Below, piece after piece: positions 54,096 to 64,000 of a stretch of DNA of 64,000 bases. The first letter of the stretch is position 1, and each line of letters begins with the position of its first letter. Below the pieces are notes generated by a model. The model was not told where the DNA came from, did not search any database, and saw only the letters and a list, made by a program, of their open reading frames with translations. A program made the translations under genes and the position numbers. This DNA is from Bacteroidota bacterium (GTDB lineage: Bacteria; Bacteroidota; Bacteroidia; AKYH767-A; OLB10): positions 2,542,001 through 2,606,000 of the forward strand of contig CP064983.1 in NCBI GenBank assembly GCA_016699635.1, written 5' to 3'.

Positions 54096-57000
54096 ATGAC
54101 TACTTTAAATTACCAAAACAAAAATCCCTTAGTACAATTGCTTAGGGTAGCGGTGTGTTTTTTAATAACATTATTGCTAAATTTTAATTTGCAGGCACAA
54201 ACAACTGTAACCATTGGTGCAGGGTCTCAAAGTGGTACACAGTCCAATAGTGCCGCAGGCGATTGTGGCCCTATGTATCGTTCAACTGCCAGTAGTGCAT
54301 TTGTGTATTCAAGACATCACTATTTATACACGCAGTCTGAGATTTCTTCTGCAGGCATTCCATCTGGTAATTTGATTACCAAATTGGCATGGTACAATCA
54401 AAATGGTGCCGGAACAAATTCTCCATGTATTTTTCAAATATGGATGAAAAACTCAGCCTTAACCGATGTTGGAGTCGGTGGTCAAAATTGGTCAACTTTA
54501 ACTTCTGGCTCAACTTTGGTTTACAACAGCAGCACACATTCAGTTCCTGCCACAGTTGGTTGGCACGATATTGTTTTAAGTACACCTTTTACATATACAG
54601 GTGGTGCTATAGAGATTTCTGTAAATTTTGATATATCTGGTGGTTCAAGTCCTTATACAACAAATGGTTTCTCATGGAACAAAGATCCAATCACAGGGCG
54701 TACTTTATCTTATGTGGGTAGTGCAGCACCCGGAGCAACATTACCTAATCTTCGTACTGTAAGAGCACAAATTCAAATGACTTATCAAAGTGGTGCACCA
54801 TGTAGTGCTCCACCTACAGCTGGATCATCTACAGCAACACCTTCATCGGGGCTTTGTGTGAGTTCAAATTTTGTGTTAAATTTATCTGGAAATAGTATTG
54901 GTTCGGGTCAGACATATCAGTGGCAGGAATCAACAACCTTTGGCGGCCCTTATACCGATTTAGGTTCTTCTTCAAGTTCGCCTTTACTTAATACAACAGC
55001 AACAACAACTAAATACTATCAATGCAAGGTAACCTGTAGCGGTAATGATCAGTATAGCACACCTGTTTTGGTTACTGTTAATCCCAGCTTTCCTGGAGGC
55101 ACTTACACCATTAATTCAGCTTTGCCAACAAGCGGGTCTAACTTCCAAACTTTTAATGATTTTAAGAGTGCGTTAAATTGTGGTATTGCTGGTGCTATTG
55201 TTGTGAATGTTGTTTCCGGTAGTGGACCTTATAATGAACAGATAGAATTTGGTGAAATAGCAAATGCATCTTCAATAAATACAATTACTATTAACGGAAA
55301 TGGAAACGTTTTAACTTTTGGAGCAACTGTAAGTACTGCACCGGGAACATTGGTGTTGAACGGCACAGATTATATGACAGTTAATAACTTAATTGTTGAA
55401 GGTACCGGGGCAACCTATGCCTTGGTTTGCCACTTATGGAATAATGCAAATAATAATGCCTTTAATAATTGTACTTTTAATGCACCTGCAAATGGAACTA
55501 TCACAACAATGGTGCCTTTCTCAATTAGTGGCTCAGCTACCTCTGCCACAACTTCAGGTAATAGCGGTAGTAATAATGTGATAACTGGTTGTACCATGTT
55601 TAGTGGTTATTATAATACTGTACTTGTTGGTAACAGTGGGTTGCCAAGTACAGGTAATCAGGTGATCAATTGCAATATCAATGACCAAAATTTATATGCT
55701 ACGTATTGTTTATATCAGGATGGAGTTGTTTTGAGAGGCAATACACTGTCTCGACCAACCCGTACTTCGTTGGGTACTTATTATGGTATTTATATCTCAA
55801 CCGGATGTACCAATGCTTTGGTAAGAAAAAATCGTATTCGTAATACTTGGGCAACAAATACAGGTTCCACAGGAACTCAGTATTCTATTTATTGTACTAT
55901 TGATGCAACATTAGGTAATGAAAACAAATTTTTTAATAATGTAATTTCTGATATAGAATTTAATGGAACAATATATGGTATGTATATGTCAGGTAGCGAT
56001 TATTGGCAGGCTTATCATAATACTATTTCATTAGATCAAACTACCTCAACAGCTACAAGTACAACTTATGGAGTGTATGCAACGGGTACAACTGCATATG
56101 ATTTTAGAGATAATATTGTAACAATAAGCAGAGGTGGTACCGGTACAAAATATGGCGTTTATTACAGTACTCCTGCGGCAGCTACTAGTGATTATAATAA
56201 CATTTATATGAATGCAGGTCCCGGAATGAAGTCAATTACTGTTAACATTGCAAATACACAGGCACAGACTATAAACAGCGTTCAGCTTTCTTATAGTGAT
56301 GGAGGCGCTCCAGTTACACAAACATTTACTGCTTTAAATCTCCTTTCAGGTAACAATACAAATCTGACATTTACTACTCAGTATAACTTAACTTCAAGTG
56401 TTACAATGACAGTAGATATTCTTGCAGTAAATGGTGGGTCAGATGCAGTTTCAGGAAATAACAGCGATACCTATTATTTATGTGTTGCACCATCCGGCAC
56501 CTACACAATTAATAGTGCATTACCTACAGGCGGAAGTAACTATCAGAGTTTTACGGATGCAATTCAGGCATTAAGTTGTGGTATCACAGGTCCGGTTGTT
56601 TATAATGTCGTTGCAGCTTCAGGGCCGTATAATGAGCAAATTACAATCCCTCAAATTGATGGCGCTTCAACAACGAATACAATAACATTTAATGGCAATG
56701 GAAATACATTAACATTTAATGGTAATGCAGGCAATCCAAATACATTGGCATTAAATGGTGCAGATTATTTTACGTTTAATAATCTGAATATTGAAGCAAC
56801 CAATACAACCTATGCCATAGCTTGCCACCTCTATTCTGGTGCCGATTCAAACAAATTCAACAATTGTACTTTTACGACTTCCATAACAGGAACTACCACA
56901 CAACTTGCAGCATTTGTTATTAGTGGAAGCCCAACTACTGCCACTGGATTAGGTGTTTCCGGAAACAGTAATATTGTTGACAGTTGCCACATGGTTGGCG

Positions 57001-60000
57001 GATATTATAACACTGTAATTTATGGAACCAGTTCAGCTCCATATCAGGAAAATAATGAAATCAGGAATAGTACAATCAGTGATTTTTATGGCTATGGTAT
57101 TTATAATGTATATTGCAGAAATACAATTATCAGTGGAAACACCGTTGAACGCTTAAACCGTACTAACACAAGTACTGTTTATGCCATTTATTGTAGTACC
57201 AGTTCTTATAATGTATTGGTAGAAAAGAATCGTGTCAGAAGATTATTTGATGCACAGCAAACAAGCACATCATCTGCCTATTGTATGTACAATGGCGGAA
57301 GTGGTGCTGCAGGATTCGAAAACAAATGGATTAACAACTTAGGGTATGATAGAAAATCGAAAGGTTCACTATATGGAATGTATTGTCCAAGCTATAATTA
57401 TGTACATGTCTATCATAATACCATATCTTTTGACGATGCCTCTGCTACCGGCACTACATCTACCTATGGTATATATGCTTATGGTACATCCACTGAAGTC
57501 AGAAACAATATCATATCTATCACCCGTGGAGGTACCGGAACCAAATACTGTTTGTATTTTAGTACTAATACAGCTGTAATGAGTAATAACAATGATTTGT
57601 ATATAAATGCACCTTCCGGATCTAATAGCATTGGATATGCTTCAGGTGCCCAAGCAACATTAGCAAATTGGCAAGCTGCCAATGGTGGTGCATGGGATCA
57701 GAACAGCCAAAGTGTAAATCCAAATTATGCAAATATTGCAATAGATAATTATAAACCAACCAACGTGGCGCTTGATAATATTGGTGCTGCATTGGGTGTT
57801 ACAGATGATATAACAGGAGCAGCAAGAAGTTTAACTACACCTGATCCGGGTGCCTATGAATTTGCAGCAGCCAACAAAGACGTTGGTGTGTCAGTATTTG
57901 TCGGTCCAAACCCTGATGGTTGTTTCACCAATGCAGAAACTATTGTTGTTGAAATTAAGAATTTTGGTGTTCAAACAATTGATTTTTCAGTTGATCCTGT
58001 AACAGTTAATTGTGTCATCACAGGACCTGTTAATACAACTGTAAGTGCAATATTGTCAACCGGAACATTAGCTTCAGGTGCTACTATGAACGTTTCATTA
58101 TCACCAACTGTTGATGGAACAGCAAATGGTACTTATACATTGACTCCTTCAACATCTATGGCAAGTGATGAAGATAACACAAACGATGCTTTGACTCCGA
58201 TAAATATTACTGTTGGGCCAATTGCAGGAACAGTGAGTTCTTCACTTTCAGATATTTGTGTTAGCGATGATCCTGTTTTAACAGTAACAGGACATTATGG
58301 TGGTGACATTCAATGGCAGCAATCAACAGTAGGTGCTGGTGGTCCTTGGACAAATGTTGGAACCAATTCTGCCACGTATTCCCCTGGAACAATTACTCAG
58401 AGTACATGGTATCAGGCATTGACTGTTTGTAATATTAATACTGCAACTTCTAATGTTGTAGCAGTAACAGTAAACAATCCGCAACTTAACAGTCTTATTC
58501 CTGGAACAAGATGCGGCTATGGTTCAGTAGCACTTGGTATTAATGTGAACATGGGTACAACAGGAAATTGGTATGTTGATTCAACTAGTAATACACCAAT
58601 TGCAACAGGTACAACCTTTAATACACCAAATCTGAATAGTACAACTACTTATTATGTTGCTCCAAGTTCCGGTGGCTCAAATGGAATCACAATTCCGGGT
58701 GATGGTGATTGGGATCACGTTACAACAACAGGATCTTTCCAAACAACGCTAATAACTGGTGCTTACATGATTTTAACAGTAACGCAACCATTTACACTTA
58801 CCTCATTCGATATTTATCCATCGGCTGCAATGAACACAGCATTTGGTATTGAAGCCAGAACAGGTAGTGCATCAGGTCCTATGTTTATGAGTTATTCTGG
58901 TAATACAACCGTTGTAAACTCAGGTGCCCCTACAGTAGCACAAACAGTTAATGTAAATTGGGTTTTACCTATTGGTACCTACTATATTGGATTCGTAGGC
59001 ACTAATCCAAATTCTTGGCGTTCAGGTTTGGCAACACATAGCTACCCTTGGGTGTTGCCAGGTTATGCATCGTTAGATTATTATCTGACACCAAACTACC
59101 AGTATTATTTTTATAATCTTAAGATTTCTACCGGATGCGAAGGTGTGCGTGTTCCAATTACTGCTACCGTAACGTCACCACCGGCATTAAGTGTTATAAC
59201 CGCAGACCCAACATTATGTCCTGGAAATACTACAACAGTGAATGTAAGCAGTATTAATGATCCGAATTACACTTATTCTTGGACAAGTAATCCGGCAGGA
59301 TTTACAGCATCAGGTGCAGGTCCTCACAATGTTAGTCCATCTGTAACAACACAGTATATTGTAACTGCTACCGATAATACTGTCGGCCCCAATGCAGGTT
59401 GTGTTGCTGTAGATAGTGTTGAGGTAATAACAGGATCTGTATTGACAGCAGGAACAGTAGCTTCTTCCGATACAATGTTTTGTCAGTCAGGAATACCTAC
59501 ATTATCAGTTACAGGTGCCGATGGAGGCGCTATTCAATGGCAGAGTTCCACAGTAAGCGCATCTGGTCCTTGGACAAATGTGGGAACTAATGCAGTAGTT
59601 TATGCACCCGGTACACTTACTCAAACTACTTGGTATCAGGTAATGGTACATTGTCAGTTAACAGAGGTTTATTCAAATGTGGTTGAAGTAACGGTAAATA
59701 ATCCACAATTATCAAGCAGTAATGGAGATACGCGTTGTGGACCGGGTGTTGTTAATTTAACAGCAAGCGCATTAAGTGGTACTGTTAATTGGTACACGCA
59801 ATCATCCGGTGGTACACCAATTGCAACAGGAAATACTTACTCTCCAACTGTAAGCAACACAACTACATATTACGTTGCAGCTACTTCAGGTGGTGGAACA
59901 GAATCTGTTGGGCGTCCAACTTATAGTAACACACCAAATACAAATGGTAATGCATGGGGTTTGGTATTCAATGTAGTGACTACACCTATTGATCTTCAGT

Positions 60001-62713
60001 CAGTAACTGTTTATTCTGTTGGAGCAGGTGGAACAATTTCTGTTCAGTTGACCGATAATGTTGGTACAGTATTATCTACTGCCGGTCCATTTAGTTATCC
60101 GGCAGGTAGTGTTTGCAACACCGGTTGCTGTTGTTCTTCCTGTGAACTTTACAGTTCCGGTTGGTACAGGTTACAGACTGTTGTCAGCAGCTTTTTCAGG
60201 TGGTAATTTGATACGTGAGACTTCAGGTATCACATATCCATATACTTCACCAAGTAGTAATGTGGTTATTACAAGTGGTTATATAAGTGGAACAACCTTT
60301 TCAACTTACTATTGGTTTTATGATTGGCAGATATCAACCGGCTGTGAAGGAGTACGTGTACCTATTGTAGCTACAGTTAATCCATCACCTGCTGTAAATA
60401 TAGCTGTTCAATACCCAACATTATGTACAGGTCAGAGTGCAACATTAACAGCATCAAGTAGTAATCCTGATTATACCTATTCGTGGACACCGGGTGGAAG
60501 TGGAGCAAGCATTGTTGTGGCTCCTGGCACAACCACTACATATACTTTGAATGCAATTGATAATACAGCTGTACCCATATAGCCAATGTACTGCAATTGC
60601 CACTCAACTTGTTTCAGTTGTAAATGCCAATCCACCAATACCAATTGCCAGTTCTGGAGGCGATGTTTGTTTAGGTAGTGATATATTCTTATCAAGTGAT
60701 AACATTGAACCAGGACAATTTAGTGGTAACACTTATGAATGGACAGGCCCAAATTCATTTATCAGCAATATACAAAATCCATCAATTAGTAGCCCTGGAG
60801 TGTCGTATAGTGGAACTTATAATGTTATTGTTACAAACCAATATGGTTGTACAGAAGCAGCAAGCACCAGTCTGAGTGTAAATCCAAATCCGACTTTAAC
60901 AATAGATTCAGTACAGAATGTAAGTTGTTTAGGCGGAAGTGATGGTATTATTTATGTATCAGCGTCAGGCGGCTTAGCACCTTATAGTTATACTTCAGAT
61001 TTTATTAACTTTAATACAAATGGAATAATGAACAATCTGCCAACTGGAGCAAGTATTATTTATGCTGCAGATGGCAATGCCTGTCAGGCACAAATTGTAG
61101 GTAATTTAACAGCGATAAGCACGGCACCACCATCACAATCGGTAGTGGTAACACCAACGATAATAGGCATGCCTGCCTATGCTTGTCCCGGTACAACAGC
61201 CAATTTGAGCATACCTGCAGTTCCGGGAGCAACGATGTATATATGGGATGGTCCATTCGGAACTTTCTTTAATGGTAATCCGATGAACCAGTCACCTTTT
61301 ACAACAACAACACTAAGTGTACAGATTACATTCAGTTCTTCAACCACATCGTTTGTAAGTGTAGGCGTTCAGGCAGCCAACGGTTGCGGAGCATCCCTAC
61401 GTAAGATACAGAAGGTTAGATATCAGATAAGCACCCCAAAGGAGATTACCGGAGCAACGACCATGTGTGCTAATACCAACGGTACTTACACTATAGCACC
61501 GGTGACAGATGCCACAAGTTATCAGTGGATGATAACAGGCAATGCCACAGTAGTGCCCAGTGGCACATCAGCAGTAGTGTTCTTTGGCCCAAGCTGGAAT
61601 GGCGGCACATTATGCGTAGCAGCTAAGACACCATGCTATACTACAGCGTATAAGTGTATAACCATAAGTAAGTCAGCCTCAGCATTGAATGCTATCACTG
61701 GCCCATTGTCATCATGTCCAAACGAGGTACAGACCTTTAATGTACTACCATGTACAGGAGCAGCGAGCTACAACTGGACGTTGCCGGCAGGAGCTACAGG
61801 CAGTTCATCAACGAACAGCATCACAGCCACGTTTGGCCCAACGTTTACAGTAGGAGGCAACATTTGTGTAAGTGTTACAAGTATCTGCGGAGTAACCTCA
61901 ACACCTAAGTGCAGAACGGTAGCTCAAGGCTTGCCATCAGTACCAACAAGCATCAGCGGCATCACCAATGGCTTGTGTAATCAGAGTATAAACTATACAG
62001 TGCCATCATCTCCAGGCGTTACATATAACTGGACAGCGCCCGGCACAGTAATAGGTAATGGTAACAGTTCGGTGAGTGTACAGTATGGTTCATTTACAAC
62101 AGGCCAGTTGTGTGTAACAGCGAGCAACAGTTGTGGCACAAGTGCAGCAAGATGTACACCACTGAAGGGGGCACCAAACTCACCGATTGCATTAACAGCC
62201 ATACCTGCAAGCTGGTGTGCCAATACACAGGGCATAGAGTTTACAGCAGACTTAGGTAACACAACAGGTTCTTATACATTATCATGGGGCTATCCATCAT
62301 CACCAACGGCAAGTTATGTAGCAGGTGGAGGAAACTCCAATGCACTAACGTTGGATTGGGGCACAGGCAATGGCTCGGTAGTAGTAACAGCGACAAATAG
62401 TTGCGGAGCAGGATCAAAAGCCTTTGCAGTGACTATAGGATGTAAGGAAGGTGAGATGGCAAAAGCCAATCAGTTAAATGTATATCCAAATCCAACAGCA
62501 GGTGTGTTGAATGTAGAATACACAGCAGAGAAAGGTACAGCACAGGTAACGGTGCTTGACCTGAGTGGCCGTGTAGTAATGACACAGACACATGCCAATG
62601 CAGCAGGACAAAACACATTACAACTAGACCTGAGCAAGGTTGCAAAAGGCGCGTACATGCTGAATGTACAAACCAATGGCAGCAACAATCAGGTGAGAGT
62701 GGTAGTGGAGTGA
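54096..62713 (+). CDS. Giant secreted beta-helix/Ig-like protein with T9SS type A sorting domain, frameshifted
   Basis: About 2872 residues when joined. A signal peptide ends FNLQAQ. A beta-sandwich head follows (about 35-230), then an Ig-like CHU_C-associated domain and two copies of a right-handed parallel beta-helix. The copies start GTYTINSALPTSGSNFQTF (about 330) and GTYTINSALPTGGSNYQSF (about 800); each contains GPYNEQI and many N-x-I/V turns. A CARDB-like domain (about 1258-1380) precedes several Ig-like/PKD-like units, among them two with STGCEGVRVPI. One SprB-like repeat lies near 2266 (QNVSCLGGSDGIIYVSASGG). The sorting domain begins LNVYPNPTAGVLNVEYTAEK. Breaks are one missing C near 60122 and one base near 60575. 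It is probably a surface adhesin or polysaccharide-binding protein; no catalytic motif is recognised. Confidence 0.85.
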
Positions 62714-62735
62714 TTTTTGGTTAAATAAATTGCTA

Positions 62736-62770
62736 AGGGGCAGTGCGAAAGCACTGCCCCTCTTGTTTTT
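62736..62770. terminator. Hairpin terminator with GAAA tetraloop
   Basis: AGGGGCAGTGC pairs perfectly with GCACTGCCCCT over a GAAA loop, then TCTTGTTTTT follows. It lies between the convergent giant protein gene and rsmA. It serves the rightward gene and perhaps both. Confidence 0.92.
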
Positions 62771-62809
62771 GACATTCTGGTATAATACTATATCGCTTTT
62801 ATACTCACT

Positions 62810-63578
62810 TTATGTAAAGAACCATTGTGTCAGTTCGTCAAACTGTGTCCAGTGAAGTTCTTCTGCTCTTTTACTTGCAAAAGGCATTTCACCTTTTTCA
62901 TTCATTACTGAAGTGAGTTGCTTTAAAGCATTTTTTAGGGTTTTACGCCTTTGATTAAATGCACTTTTCACCACTCTTCTGAAATCTGATTCTTTGCTAA
63001 CTATTTTCTTAGTTCTGTTTAATTTAAGTCTGATTACTCCTGATTTTACCTTTGGAGGAGGATTAAAAACATCAGGTTCTACTGTAAATAAATATTCGCA
63101 ATCATAACACGATTGAAGCAATACACTTTGTATTCCATAAGCTTTTTTCCCCGGAACAGAGCAAATACGCTCCGCAACTTCCTTTTGAAACATACCCACT
63201 ACTTCAGGTATTAGGTTTTTATGTTCATATACCTTAAAAAGTATTTGTGTTGAAATATTATAAGGAAAGTTTCCAATTATAGCAGTTGGTGAAGTGATAA
63301 TATTATTTAAATCAGCATGTAAAAAAATCATCTTTTAGTAATTTGAATTTACTGTTGTCAAAATGATGTTTGATATATTCCACAGAGTCCTCATCTATTT
63401 CAATTAAGGTTAACTTTCCGGCAAAACGATTAATTAACTCTTCCGTTAGTACACCCATCCCCGGACCAATTTCAATAACATGATCATATTGAGTTGATGT
63501 AAGTGAATCTACAATAGTGTTTGCAATGTTCTTGTCTGTTAAAAAATGCTGACCAAGATGTTTTTTGGGTTTAACCAT
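62810..63578 (-). CDS. rsmA: 16S rRNA (adenine(1518)-N6/adenine(1519)-N6)-dimethyltransferase, frameshifted
   Basis: About 255 residues when joined. MVKPKKHLGQHFLTDKNIA, starting at 63578, is the classical N-terminus. The SAM-binding motif is VIEIGPGMGVLTEEL, and the acidic residue that binds the ribose is in LIEIDEDSVEYI. The catalytic motif IGNFPYNIS lies after a break near 63322, where one extra base in an A/T run shifts the frame. The C-terminal helical domain includes FNQRRKTLKNALKQL. The enzyme dimethylates two adenines at the 3' end of 16S rRNA during late 30S assembly. It is also called KsgA. It is divergent from a response regulator across about 140 bases. Confidence 0.93.
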
Positions 63579-63718
63579 GTTCAAAGTATTCTGATTTGCA
63601 AAAATGCAAATTTGATTTGTTTTCTCATTTACATAAAGGGAATGTTATTCAGGATTTAGATGTTTTCAGTGTAACCAATTGCCTAATTTTTATTTTTGCA
63701 TAAAAGATTTTAATTGTT

Positions 63719-64000
63719 GTGAAGTTAACCTCACTAATTATTGAAGATGATGCCATGCAGGCAGCAAGTCTGAAGAAAATGGTTGAGGCTGTGTGCCCCG
63801 AAATTTCTGTTTTAGATATCTGCTTTACCGTACCACAGGCTGAAGTGGCAATCAGAAAAATGAAGCCTCAGTTTGTTTTTAGACATTATGATGGAGCCTT
63901 TACCGGATTTGATTTATTAAATCGTTTTGATGAAATAGATTTTGAAGTAATTTTCACAACTACCTATCAGGATTTTGCATACAAAGCAATTAAAATTTCT
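63719..64000 (+). CDS. Response regulator, receiver domain (probably LytTR family), partial
   Basis: Only the first 94 codons lie in the window. A GTG at 63719 opens VKLTSLIIEDDAMQAASLKK with the acidic pair ED-D near residue 9. The later part TGFDLLNRFDEIDFEVIFTT and DFAYKAIKIS matches receivers of LytTR regulators. The expected phosphoacceptor segment reads FVFRHYDGAFTGFDLL, which lacks the usual LDI. Two extra T after FVF and one more T later would give FVFLDIMMEPFTGFDLL, a normal site. The segment is therefore probably affected by three compensating homopolymer losses. The DNA-binding part lies outside the window. Confidence 0.8.
   Translation, partial: MKLTSLIIEDDAMQAASLKKMVEAVCPEISVLDICFTVPQAEVAIRKMKPQFVFRHYDGAFTGFDLLNRFDEIDFEVIFTTTYQDFAYKAIKIS

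Noticed and set aside
1..64000. tRNA, rRNA, insertion sequence, prophage, toxin-antitoxin or defence genes
   Set aside because: Reading the gaps and the gene products showed no cloverleaf, no transposase or integrase, no phage structural protein and no known defence domain. A dedicated tRNA and profile search would settle this.

Overview
The window looks like a chromosomal segment of a Bacteroidota bacterium. It is AT-rich and carries several proteins with type IX secretion system (T9SS) C-terminal sorting domains, a SprB-type repeat adhesin followed by PorP/SprF-like and OmpA-like genes, LytTR regulators, two-component sensors with periplasmic propellers, DUF5689 proteins and a dimeric isocitrate dehydrogenase. 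The genus cannot be fixed from the sequence. I see no tRNA, rRNA, CRISPR array, insertion sequence or phage.

Layout. 0-5.8 kb: a LytS-like kinase fragment with its LytTR regulator, convergent with a propeller histidine kinase and a REC-PAS-LytTR regulator. 5.8-10.8 kb: a glycosyltransferase and an APH-fold kinase, then dnaX and a flavin reductase family gene running the other way. 11.2-14.0 kb: two T9SS-type secreted proteins and a detached C-terminal domain remnant. 14.1-29.2 kb: an apparent operon of a ~4000-residue adhesin with about 41 SprB-type repeats, a PorP/SprF protein and an OmpA/TPR/propeller lipoprotein-like envelope protein. 29.4-31.0 kb: a small secreted protein and icd. 31.3-37.8 kb: TonB-dependent receptor, two-domain DUF5689 lipoprotein and a secreted two-HKD phospholipase D-fold enzyme. 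38.0-41.3 kb: exbB-exbD-tonB-folC. 41.4-50.0 kb: two paralogous secreted metallophosphoesterases. 50.0-53.7 kb: a LuxR-type regulator and a propeller sensor kinase. 54.1-62.7 kb: a ~2870-residue secreted beta-helix/Ig-like protein. 62.8-64.0 kb: rsmA and the start of another response regulator.

How the genes may work together. The adhesin, PorP/SprF and OmpA genes form a type B T9SS cargo-and-partner cassette. The block from 31 to 50 kb joins an outer-membrane receptor, its surface lipoprotein, a secreted phosphodiesterase, an energising ExbBD-TonB complex and two secreted phosphatases. This would suit scavenging of extracellular nucleic acid or phosphoesters, but that is an inference from context.

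Sequence quality. About 30 single-base lesions, mostly gains or losses of one base in a homopolymer, break some 17 genes. They include genes expected to be essential or well conserved (dnaX, folC, rsmA, exbB), and the conserved protein continues cleanly in another frame each time. I therefore read these as probable consensus errors and annotate each gene over its full span, noting where it breaks.
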